Part shown: piece after piece, positions 6,254 to 13,253 of the stretch
Layout of the letters: each line of letters begins with the position of its first letter
Numbering within the stretch: the first letter of the stretch is position 1
From: Bacteroidales bacterium
Lineage (GTDB): Bacteria; Bacteroidota; Bacteroidia; Bacteroidales; Muribaculaceae
DNA length: 13,253 bases
Assembly: GCA_014800065.1 (NCBI GenBank)
Contig: JAAVGX010000079.1
Coordinates: 1-13,253 of the forward strand
Direction of reading: 5' to 3'
The notes under the pieces: model-generated
Database searches by the model: none
Seen by the model: the letters and a program-made list of their open reading frames with translations, nothing else
What the model was told of the DNA's origin: nothing
Translations under genes and position numbers: made by a program

Positions 6254-9200
6254 ATGAGACGGTATCGCTTCATATTTATAGCCACGCTGCTGTACGCTAT
6301 CTTCCTCCAGGGAGTGAGCGCACAGAATTATGTGACGCCGGTAAGAAACGACATTACGCCCCCGTCTCCTCAGTCCGCGGCCATTGTGGCTGTTCAGACC
6401 CCCGAGCCCGACCTGCTCACGGGCGCTGTAAATGTGGATATACCTATATATACATTACAAGCCAATGATTATTCACTCCCCGTATCGCTAAAATACCATA
6501 CCAACGGAATCAAAGTGTTCGATGACCCCACGCCATTAGGCTACGGCTGGACCTTGCTGCCGGCACTGCGCGCAACGCGAACCGTATACGGGCGCCCGGA
6601 CGATCTCTATCCGTTTGTTCCGACCAATCCTCAGACCGCTGAGAATCCGATGGGTATGGCTTTTATGTGCATGGTGGGTGACGGAGTGCAGTCACAACTC
6701 TATAAACAGCGCTACGATAGCGAGCACGATGTCTTCACATTCGCATTGCCTTCCAAAACTATAACCCGAGTGCTGGATATGTCTTCCGGAAACCCCGTAT
6801 TCAAAGGTGGAAACGACTATGAATACAAGGTGGTTGCCAATACCGACCTCACAACTATTACCGTCACCGACCCCTATGCCAACCGCTACGAGTTCGGAAA
6901 GACCTACGAGATTTATTATCAGGATGACGGAAGAGTTGTGCGCACGGCATGGGCTCTCTCAAACATCTATCTTGACAATGACGACCAAATAACTTTCAGC
7001 TGGACCACCGAGCGTCATGATGTAGTTGGGGGCTCGTGGCTCGGAGGACGTATGTTTATGGATACTACCATTTTAAGTGAATGGGGCGGAGCTACATACG
7101 GGCCGGAAGTATACGAGAGTGATAACTACCAAGCTGCCAATTTCACACGAATCAACGAGTGCAGGTCATTCTTGCAGCTCAACTCAATCTCTTTCAAAGA
7201 TATTCAGATAAAAATCAGCTATCTCACCTCAGGCGCCATCCGCGCAATGACTAATATTGAGGTGCGAAGCGAAGGTGAAATCCGAAGAACATTTAATTTC
7301 ACCTACGAGGGAACTAACTACACTTTGCTTAAGAAGATCGACGGCGGCCTAGGGCAGACTTATTCTTTCGAATACAACACATCGTTCGGAACTTCGCCCC
7401 TTTCAAATTGGGCTACTATCCATAGTCAGGACTGGTGGGGCTATTTCAATAACAAACCCAATACCAACCTCACTCCAAAATTGACTATAAAAAGGTACCT
7501 CCACAACCTGATTGTTGAAGGCGAAGATAAGGTGATCGATGGTGCCGACAGAAGTGTAGATGTTAATGCCATGCAGGCCATGATTTTGAAGAAAATCGTT
7601 TGGCCTACCGGTGGTACAACTTCCTACGTATACGAACCTCACAAATTCGCCCCGACAAATCTTGATACCAACAGCGAAGTAACATCTTGGTACAATGCAT
7701 CTCTGAGCGAAGGTGGAGGCCTGCGGGTGCGGTCAATTACCACGACAACAGGCTCCGGCGATTCAAATCCCACCACTGTTTCATATCAGTATCCGTTGGC
7801 AACCGTACGCGCAATGCCGACTACTGCCTCTTTTGTCGAAATTTACGAGGCATTGGTTCATTGTCCAATGCCGGATCCCTTCCACCCGAAGATGACCACA
7901 CCTCTACGTCAGGTCAATGTATTGCCGGTTTCCAATTATATGAGGTATGACGACGGTGTCACTCCACTGTGGTACCAGACAGTAACAGCCGTTTATCCGG
8001 AAGGTAAGGTTGTGGTGACTCACGAAGATAAACTTGCAGCCATCGGTCCAAAACCAACTGTGACTTATGGTAAGCGTATCCCCAACGACAAGTTGTATTT
8101 GTTTGGAGTATCACCGGTGATGACCAGCCGGAAGATTTACAATAGCGCAGGCAGTTTAGTAGAGGAAAATGAATATACCTATACAACCAGAAGCGGCTCG
8201 GCGATTATAAACCATAATGTAACACGGGAAAAGTTGTTTCTGGGCGACAATGAATCGTCGCCCGATGTACCCGACGGCTGTTACCCCGAAAGTCCAAGAA
8301 CCAATTTGATTATTGACGACGCATATTCAATCCGTACTTACGCTGTCGTGCCCTACGATGTATCTTTGTCCAAGACCACTACCACAGAATATGCCGAGAA
8401 CGGCAACTTCACCTGCACTCAAACCTTCTCCTACAAATCGGGTACCGGGTTGCTGAGCGAGGTGTCTGAGAGCACTTCCGACGGGTCTGTGAGCAAAACG
8501 CAGTTGACATATCCCGACAGAAGCATGGGCGATGTGGCACTCAGGATGATGGCAGCCAACTGCATCGGAGTGCCTGTGCGGGAAGTAATCACCCGCGGGG
8601 GCACGACCACGGTAGCCGAGGCCGAGTACACACTCACTCCAGGCGCGCCAAAATGCTTCCGCAAAAAGCAAGTACGTATAATATATCAGAACCCCGCCGA
8701 CACCATCTACGGACCCGTGTGCACTTACAACAGATATGGGCACCTCATCCGTACCACCGATGCCGACGGACTGGTGACTGACTGGACATGGAATGACTAC
8801 AACCCGACATCCAAATCGGTCAACGGCCTGATTACCGGATTTGACCATAAACTGTTGGTTGGTCTGTCGCAAGTAACAGCCCCGTGGGGTACCAAGACTA
8901 AATATACCTACGACGGCATCGGGCGCCTCGAATCCGTAACTATCGATGGCCTGGGAAAGATCAGCGGCTATGCCTATGGTCTGGGTAATCAATCTAATTA
9001 CATCGATGCCACAACCTATCTGAGCGCAACCTCAAACAACGTCATCACCGAACTCTACGACAATCTGGGCCGAATCTCCACCAGAATGAATTCCACATCC
9101 GGCACATCGCAGCGGTTCGAGTACGACAATATGGGGCGCAACATCCGTGCGAGCGTACCCTCAACGGCATCGCCCGGCACTTACGATTACAACCTCACCG

Positions 9201-12175
9201 CCTACGAAAAGAGTCCGCGTGGAAAGGTTGTGTCCACCACCAAAGCCGGCAGCGAATGGCACACGGGCGACAAATCGGTGAAAGTACGCACCCTGGTAAA
9301 CACCTCAACCGGCACCTACGCCTGTCCGCGCTACAGCATCAGCTCCACAGGCCTTATCACCCATCACGGCAACTACGCCGCAGCCGGCCTTCTCATAAAC
9401 GAAGTGACCGACGAAAACGGCCATATCACTCGCACATACACCGACAAATCGGGCCTCGAGGTGATGAGCGAGGAAGGCAAGGGCAGCGATATGCTCCGCA
9501 CACGGCGCGTTTACGACGGTTACGGACGCCTGCGCGCCATCCTGACTCCGGCGCTGACCGACGGCAACATCAGCATCTCCGACCGCGAGTTCCAGATGAA
9601 GTGCTACGAGTTCGGCTACGACGGAGCGGGACGCCTAATCTCCAGCCGCAGTCCCGGCATGACCAAGCCCAACCAAACCCGCTTTTCGCGCGGAGGACGC
9701 GTGGTGGCAGAGCGCACCGCAGCCATGGCCGACGGCAAATGGCTGGTGCACTTCTACGACGCAGCCGGCCGTCTGGCGGTGACCGACGAAGCATCCCTGA
9801 GCGAATCCCAGCTCAAGGCATTGCAGAAAACATTCAGCATCGCCGCCTACACATCGGCCACGTCCATCGCGGGTTACACTCTCACTCCTGCAGCGCCGTT
9901 CACAATCACCACGCCCCTGTACGCCTCCTATTACGACACCTACGACTTCCGCAGCAAGTGCGCTGACTCGCAGATGCCCTCGGTGAGTGGCTCTCGCAAG
10001 GGTTTGCAGACCGGAGCCTACGACGGCTCAAACCTGAGAGATGTTGCCGGCGGCAAAGGCTACTTCGCCGTGATGCAGTATGACGACTGGGGGCGCCTGA
10101 TCCGCTCCGACCGCCAGTGCGACAAAGGCGTTCTGACCGATATATCCACCTACGACCGCGCAGGTAACGTACTCACCTACACCCACAAGCTCACCAAGAC
10201 CGACGGCACGGTGCTGACCCTTTCAGGCACCAATACCTTCGATGGCGCAGGACGCGTGAAGAAATGGAACTCACAGTTTGGAAGCTCCAACGCCGGAGCG
10301 GATGTAACCTACGGTGCATACGGGACAGTGAGCAAGGAAAAGTACGTCAACGGAGCTGAGCGGCAGTATCTCTACGACTGCCACGGCTGGCTTACGGAAA
10401 TAAGGAATATCCCCAATATGTTCGTAACCGTTCCGGGTCTGACATATGCCTTCTACACCGAAGCCACCGGCACTGCCGAACCACAGATTTCGCTTGACTA
10501 TCCCGGCAGCTACACAGAAAAGATACTCTATGCCGACGGCACCAATCCACGCTACGACGGCACGGCCTCGGCGCACGTGTCCTCGTTGGGAGGCCGCTAC
10601 GACTACACCTACGATAATCACGACCGCCTGACAGCCGCAGCCTATTCGAGCTCCACCCGAGGTGAAAACTACTCCACCGAGTATAGCTACAACGCCTTAG
10701 GAGCGCCGACAAGCCTCAAACGCAATGGCAGAACAGTAGCCCTTTCCACCTTAGGTGGAGGCTTCGGCGTGCTCGACGACCTGACCTACAACTGGGATGG
10801 AGCTCAGCTTCAGTCGGTGACCGCCGTAGCCAACGGCAGCGACTACTACGGTCGCACCGGCTTCCCGCTGAGTGCAACCGGAGGCACCGCCGACTTCGAA
10901 TTCGACGCCGCAGGTCAAATGACCAAGGACAGCTCCCGCAAAATCACAAATATCACCTACAACCGTCAGGGATTGCCAACCCAAGTACAATTTGAAAATG
11001 GTACATACATTTTATATGACTATACCTATTCAGGAGAGCTTTTAAGTTCTAAGACTTATGTACTTTCCACTGCCAATGGACGACCGATGTCGTTTTTATA
11101 TACCAAGCGGGAATATTATGGAGACTTCATTTTCGAGAACGGCGCTCTGAGCATGGTCAACTTCCCAGGCGGCTATTTCGACGGTGACGGCAACCCCAAC
11201 TACCGCCACACCGACTGGCAGGGCAACGTAACGATGGTTACGAATAGCGAAGGCAAAATAGCCCAGCACACCGGCTACTATCCCTACGGCGAACCGTGGA
11301 GCGAACCGTCAGGCCAGCCCTACCTCTTCGGAGGCAAAGAACGTCTGCGCGAAGGAGCCCTGAACGAATACGACTTCGGCGCCCGCCGCTACAACTCCGC
11401 CCTCGCCCTCTGGACCACCCCCGACCCCCTGGCGGTTGCATTGGATGCTGTAAATCCTTATGTCTATTGTGCAAGCAATCCAATTAGATACGTTGATCCC
11501 TCGGGGTGTGAAATAATTGATCATAATGATATGTTGAAAGATTATGTCCGTTATTTGGAGAATCTTTTAGAAACATTAAAAGAGTTTAAAGGACTCGATT
11601 CTGAGATCAAACGCAATTTTACTTCATTTTGTAAGTCGCAACTATCGCAAATAAAGGAACTCAGCGAATCACAAATAAAATATCAGATATGTGAGGCTAA
11701 AAATGGAGAGAGTGAGACTGCTTTTGATGTAGCAAGTGGACATGTTTTAGTTTCCATAGATACGTCAGGGTCGCAAACGCGTTCTGTTTTCGGGCACGAA
11801 CTTCAACATGCTTACCAATTTGAAATCGGACAACTCTCGTTACCGACTTCTGATTCCGGTTTATCCACCGCTACGCTTTATGACATCAATGATGAGGTGG
11901 ATGCATATAGGGTAAGCCAAATTCTTGAGATTGGGATGCTATATTTTACAAAACCTGATGATAAAAGTGTTCAATATAACACAAGCAAAACTCCACAATG
12001 GCTCCCTAATAGAATGAGTAAAAAGGATGTGAAGCAGATATCTACCGATTATGAGAATTTGCCTGACAAGGACTTACGAATCAAGCGTGGGAAAAATAAA
12101 AAATTGATGGAAGTATTAAGAAGTAATTATAAAGACAAAAAAGAAATGTATAATATCTATCGATTTGGAGAATAA
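6254..12175 (+). CDS. RHS/YD-repeat polymorphic toxin-like protein with metallopeptidase tip
   Basis: This 1973-aa protein starts with a Sec signal peptide (about 1-23, ending in GVSAQ). Residues about 52-116 are the N-terminal module common in Bacteroidetes RHS proteins (TGAVNVDIPIYTL, LPVSLKYHTNGIKV, LGYGWTLLPALRATRTVYGRPDD). YD repeats fill about 820-1680 (for example YDGIGRL, YDNLGRI, YDNMGRN, YDGYGRL, YDGAGRL, YDAAGRL, YDDWGRL). The RHS core follows (YLFGGKERLREGALNEYDFGARRYN and TTPDPLA, about 1690-1727), ending in NPIRYVDPSG at 1742-1751, the boundary motif after which tips vary. In known RHS proteins the repeats form a shell around the C-terminal toxin. The 222-aa tip (1752-1973) is helical at first and then carries HELQHA (1848-1853), the HExxH zinc-peptidase signature. 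DEVDAYR (1880-1886) follows, where E1881 could be the third zinc ligand. No PAAR, VgrG-like or T6SS features were seen. The tip is markedly more AT-rich than the repeats. Toxicity is inferred, not shown. Confidence 0.88.
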   Translation: MRRYRFIFIATLLYAIFLQGVSAQNYVTPVRNDITPPSPQSAAIVAVQTPEPDLLTGAVNVDIPIYTLQANDYSLPVSLKYHTNGIKVFDDPTPLGYGWTLLPALRATRTVYGRPDDLYPFVPTNPQTAENPMGMAFMCMVGDGVQSQLYKQRYDSEHDVFTFALPSKTITRVLDMSSGNPVFKGGNDYEYKVVANTDLTTITVTDPYANRYEFGKTYEIYYQDDGRVVRTAWALSNIYLDNDDQITFSWTTERHDVVGGSWLGGRMFMDTTILSEWGGATYGPEVYESDNYQAANFTRINECRSFLQLNSISFKDIQIKISYLTSGAIRAMTNIEVRSEGEIRRTFNFTYEGTNYTLLKKIDGGLGQTYSFEYNTSFGTSPLSNWATIHSQDWWGYFNNKPNTNLTPKLTIKRYLHNLIVEGEDKVIDGADRSVDVNAMQAMILKKIVWPTGGTTSYVYEPHKFAPTNLDTNSEVTSWYNASLSEGGGLRVRSITTTTGSGDSNPTTVSYQYPLATVRAMPTTASFVEIYEALVHCPMPDPFHPKMTTPLRQVNVLPVSNYMRYDDGVTPLWYQTVTAVYPEGKVVVTHEDKLAAIGPKPTVTYGKRIPNDKLYLFGVSPVMTSRKIYNSAGSLVEENEYTYTTRSGSAIINHNVTREKLFLGDNESSPDVPDGCYPESPRTNLIIDDAYSIRTYAVVPYDVSLSKTTTTEYAENGNFTCTQTFSYKSGTGLLSEVSESTSDGSVSKTQLTYPDRSMGDVALRMMAANCIGVPVREVITRGGTTTVAEAEYTLTPGAPKCFRKKQVRIIYQNPADTIYGPVCTYNRYGHLIRTTDADGLVTDWTWNDYNPTSKSVNGLITGFDHKLLVGLSQVTAPWGTKTKYTYDGIGRLESVTIDGLGKISGYAYGLGNQSNYIDATTYLSATSNNVITELYDNLGRISTRMNSTSGTSQRFEYDNMGRNIRASVPSTASPGTYDYNLTAYEKSPRGKVVSTTKAGSEWHTGDKSVKVRTLVNTSTGTYACPRYSISSTGLITHHGNYAAAGLLINEVTDENGHITRTYTDKSGLEVMSEEGKGSDMLRTRRVYDGYGRLRAILTPALTDGNISISDREFQMKCYEFGYDGAGRLISSRSPGMTKPNQTRFSRGGRVVAERTAAMADGKWLVHFYDAAGRLAVTDEASLSESQLKALQKTFSIAAYTSATSIAGYTLTPAAPFTITTPLYASYYDTYDFRSKCADSQMPSVSGSRKGLQTGAYDGSNLRDVAGGKGYFAVMQYDDWGRLIRSDRQCDKGVLTDISTYDRAGNVLTYTHKLTKTDGTVLTLSGTNTFDGAGRVKKWNSQFGSSNAGADVTYGAYGTVSKEKYVNGAERQYLYDCHGWLTEIRNIPNMFVTVPGLTYAFYTEATGTAEPQISLDYPGSYTEKILYADGTNPRYDGTASAHVSSLGGRYDYTYDNHDRLTAAAYSSSTRGENYSTEYSYNALGAPTSLKRNGRTVALSTLGGGFGVLDDLTYNWDGAQLQSVTAVANGSDYYGRTGFPLSATGGTADFEFDAAGQMTKDSSRKITNITYNRQGLPTQVQFENGTYILYDYTYSGELLSSKTYVLSTANGRPMSFLYTKREYYGDFIFENGALSMVNFPGGYFDGDGNPNYRHTDWQGNVTMVTNSEGKIAQHTGYYPYGEPWSEPSGQPYLFGGKERLREGALNEYDFGARRYNSALALWTTPDPLAVALDAVNPYVYCASNPIRYVDPSGCEIIDHNDMLKDYVRYLENLLETLKEFKGLDSEIKRNFTSFCKSQLSQIKELSESQIKYQICEAKNGESETAFDVASGHVLVSIDTSGSQTRSVFGHELQHAYQFEIGQLSLPTSDSGLSTATLYDINDEVDAYRVSQILEIGMLYFTKPDDKSVQYNTSKTPQWLPNRMSKKDVKQISTDYENLPDKDLRIKRGKNKKLMEVLRSNYKDKKEMYNIYRFGE

Positions 12176-12187
12176 TCAAATAATATT

Positions 12188-13171
12188 ATGGATCCAGCAA
12201 AAAATATATTTTATGAGAATAAATTGCAGTTTGCTTTCGGCTTATTTCTCTTAGTAAGTATGTTTTCGGGTTGTAAGGCAATAGTAGACAATGTGACCAA
12301 AGTCCAAACGGGAACACTATCTGAAGAACAAGTCTGTTTTTACACTCAAGCACTTCCTAAATGGGTTTACCATACCTATAATGAGAACGGAAATAGAGAT
12401 GGTTATTCTACTGGTAGTTGGTTCACCTTTTTTGAAGATTCTACTTTTATAGTTACTGATAAACTGAATGGTGACTACAAACTTTCGACTCAGCTTAAGG
12501 ATGTTGGTAAATTTGTCGAAGCCGGTCAATATAAGTTTATTAATGATAGCATACTTGAGATAAATTATAATGATGGGAACGTTCCTCCAATGTTTTGCTT
12601 TGATTATGATCCATTATTAAATAAGAGTGTAAAAGTCAGATTTAACGGGACAGAAGGATTTTATGTTGCGCACAAACTTTTTTCTTCTGTTTGGGATTTA
12701 ATAAACCAAGGAGATTTACTCATTCCTGAAGATGCTAATTTTAAAGAAAATAGTTGTGATACAGTAACTCGTTTCAGCACTGTTGACCTATTTTCTTTTT
12801 CATTTTTTAGTCTTTTGCGAAAGGAAGTTTTATTGAGAATGAATATTGGCCCACATTATTCCGTTTATCTCACAAGAAGATCAAAAGGGACTCAGAGTGG
12901 TGATAGTATCTCACAACCACCAACCTCAACATATGAGTTTGTCTTAAATATTAGCGATGTTGATAAGAATTATTTAAATATTGTCGATCTAAGGGAGGAT
13001 AAAAGCGACGTCATTAACATGGTTACGGTGTATACGTATGGAAATGTAGTATCTCGTTGGTATCCTGACCAATTAAGGTTTAAGAGAAAAGGTGATAGGT
13101 TGGTATTGCTAAATCATGATGGGAGTGAGAGCAAACAAGTAATCAAGATGTATTTCCCTAACAAAAAGTAA
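12188..13171 (+). CDS. Lipoprotein, candidate immunity protein for the RHS tip
   Basis: This 327-aa protein matches no family I can name. Its N-terminus has a hydrophobic stretch (about 13-28) ending in MFSGC, a plausible lipobox with the lipidated Cys at 29. Residues after the Cys (KAIVDN) do not form the K/Q-(D/E)2 surface-export signal known from Bacteroidetes, so the protein may stay on the periplasmic side. The rest is polar and Asp/Tyr/Phe-rich, likely beta-rich, with no repeats. It begins 12 bases after the RHS stop, in the slot usual for immunity genes, and shares the AT-rich composition of the toxin tip. The two may therefore have arrived together. A lipid-anchored immunity protein would fit a toxin that acts in the envelope. 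It could instead be an unrelated lipoprotein carried with the cassette. The Met at 12188 is the only suitable start; the next Met is residue 25. Confidence 0.72.
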   Translation: MDPAKNIFYENKLQFAFGLFLLVSMFSGCKAIVDNVTKVQTGTLSEEQVCFYTQALPKWVYHTYNENGNRDGYSTGSWFTFFEDSTFIVTDKLNGDYKLSTQLKDVGKFVEAGQYKFINDSILEINYNDGNVPPMFCFDYDPLLNKSVKVRFNGTEGFYVAHKLFSSVWDLINQGDLLIPEDANFKENSCDTVTRFSTVDLFSFSFFSLLRKEVLLRMNIGPHYSVYLTRRSKGTQSGDSISQPPTSTYEFVLNISDVDKNYLNIVDLREDKSDVINMVTVYTYGNVVSRWYPDQLRFKRKGDRLVLLNHDGSESKQVIKMYFPNKK

Positions 13172-13172
13172 A

Positions 13173-13253
13173 ATGATGAGGTATAACCAACCCCACCCTG
13201 ACGAGCAAATGACTATGGACACTTCCAGAGGACTCTCCACCATCACCCACAAC
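13173..13253 (+). pseudogene. Start of an orphan RHS-core module, cut by window end
   Basis: An open frame begins with ATG one base after the lipoprotein stop and runs off the window (27 codons visible). Its last 17 codons (EQMTMDTSRGLSTITHN, 13203-13253) align without gaps to RHS residues 1554-1570 (GQMTKDSSRKITNITYN, 10913-10963), with 9 identical residues and about 69% base identity by hand count. The first 10 codons have no match. The composition returns from AT-rich to GC-rich here. Displaced rhs fragments of this kind, lacking the N-terminal shell but carrying core plus another tip, are known downstream of rhs genes. Because the piece has a start codon but no signal peptide, it is probably a silent cassette. 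Whether a tip and second immunity gene follow cannot be seen. Confidence 0.6.

Noticed and set aside
8327..8992. 221-codon open frame on the minus strand inside the RHS gene
   Set aside because: Its low-information Gly/Val-rich composition and full overlap with the conserved RHS frame mark it as an antisense shadow.
9256..9966. 236-codon open frame on the plus strand inside the RHS gene
   Set aside because: It is an alternate-frame reading of GC-rich RHS repeats, very rich in Arg, His and Pro, without any domain; the RHS frame is clearly the coding one.
8880..11510. YD repeats as a DNA-level repeat array or CRISPR
   Set aside because: The repetition is at protein level (YDxxGR units at irregular spacing) with no regular DNA repeat and spacer pattern.
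6254..12175. RHS protein as a type VI secretion effector
   Set aside because: No PAAR domain, VgrG, Hcp or EagR chaperone gene is visible, and the protein begins with a Sec signal peptide.

Overview
The window looks like chromosomal DNA from a gut Bacteroidales bacterium, most likely of the Muribaculaceae type. This is inferred from four promoters of the Bacteroidetes form (TAnnTTTG with a TTG-like box 20-22 nt upstream), near-absence of Shine-Dalgarno sites, and the style of the proteins (PadR-PspC pair, Bacteroidetes-type DprA, signal-peptide-bearing RHS protein). No rRNA, tRNA, CRISPR array, transposase or phage gene was seen.

Left part (1-5024) is ordinary housekeeping DNA. Bases 1-371 hold no credible gene but contain a cluster of three short perfect hairpins and a strong terminator. 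The terminator closes a leftward, translationally coupled two-gene operon: a PadR-family repressor and a PspC-domain membrane protein, which overlap by 4 nt. A 10-bp perfect palindrome sits inside the spacer of its promoter and is a good candidate for the PadR operator. Divergent from it is a rightward pair, a hot-dog acyl-CoA thioesterase and the DNA-processing protein DprA, separated by a single base. The thioesterase promoter is so close to its ATG that the mRNA may be leaderless. A second rightward pair, a uridine-phosphorylase-like enzyme and a maltose/sugar O-acetyltransferase, has its own promoter. It ends at a 13-bp perfect hairpin with an unusually long loop.

Right part (5170-13253) is an accessory, polymorphic-toxin-like locus read from one visible promoter. 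In order it holds: a secreted 313-aa protein of unknown function with a C-terminal beta-sandwich tail resembling type IX secretion sorting domains; a 1973-aa RHS/YD-repeat protein with a Sec signal peptide; a 327-aa lipoprotein; and the start of a displaced RHS-core fragment that runs off the window. The RHS protein ends in the RHS core and a PxxxxDPxG motif, followed by a 222-aa variable tip. The tip carries a zinc-metallopeptidase signature (HELQH, residues 1848-1852) and a later Glu-containing motif (DEVDAYR, 1880-1886). The lipoprotein lies 12 bases after the RHS stop and shares the AT-rich composition of the tip, so it is a candidate immunity protein, which would suit a toxin acting in the cell envelope. 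The last 51 bases match an internal part of the RHS gene (9 of 17 residues identical). This is the expected layout of an orphan rhs module that can donate a new toxin tip by recombination.

The most interesting hypothesis is therefore a Sec-exported, T6SS-independent RHS toxin system in Bacteroidales. It would have a metallopeptidase warhead, a lipoprotein immunity candidate, a co-transcribed secreted partner and a downstream silent cassette. Function is inferred from sequence and layout only.
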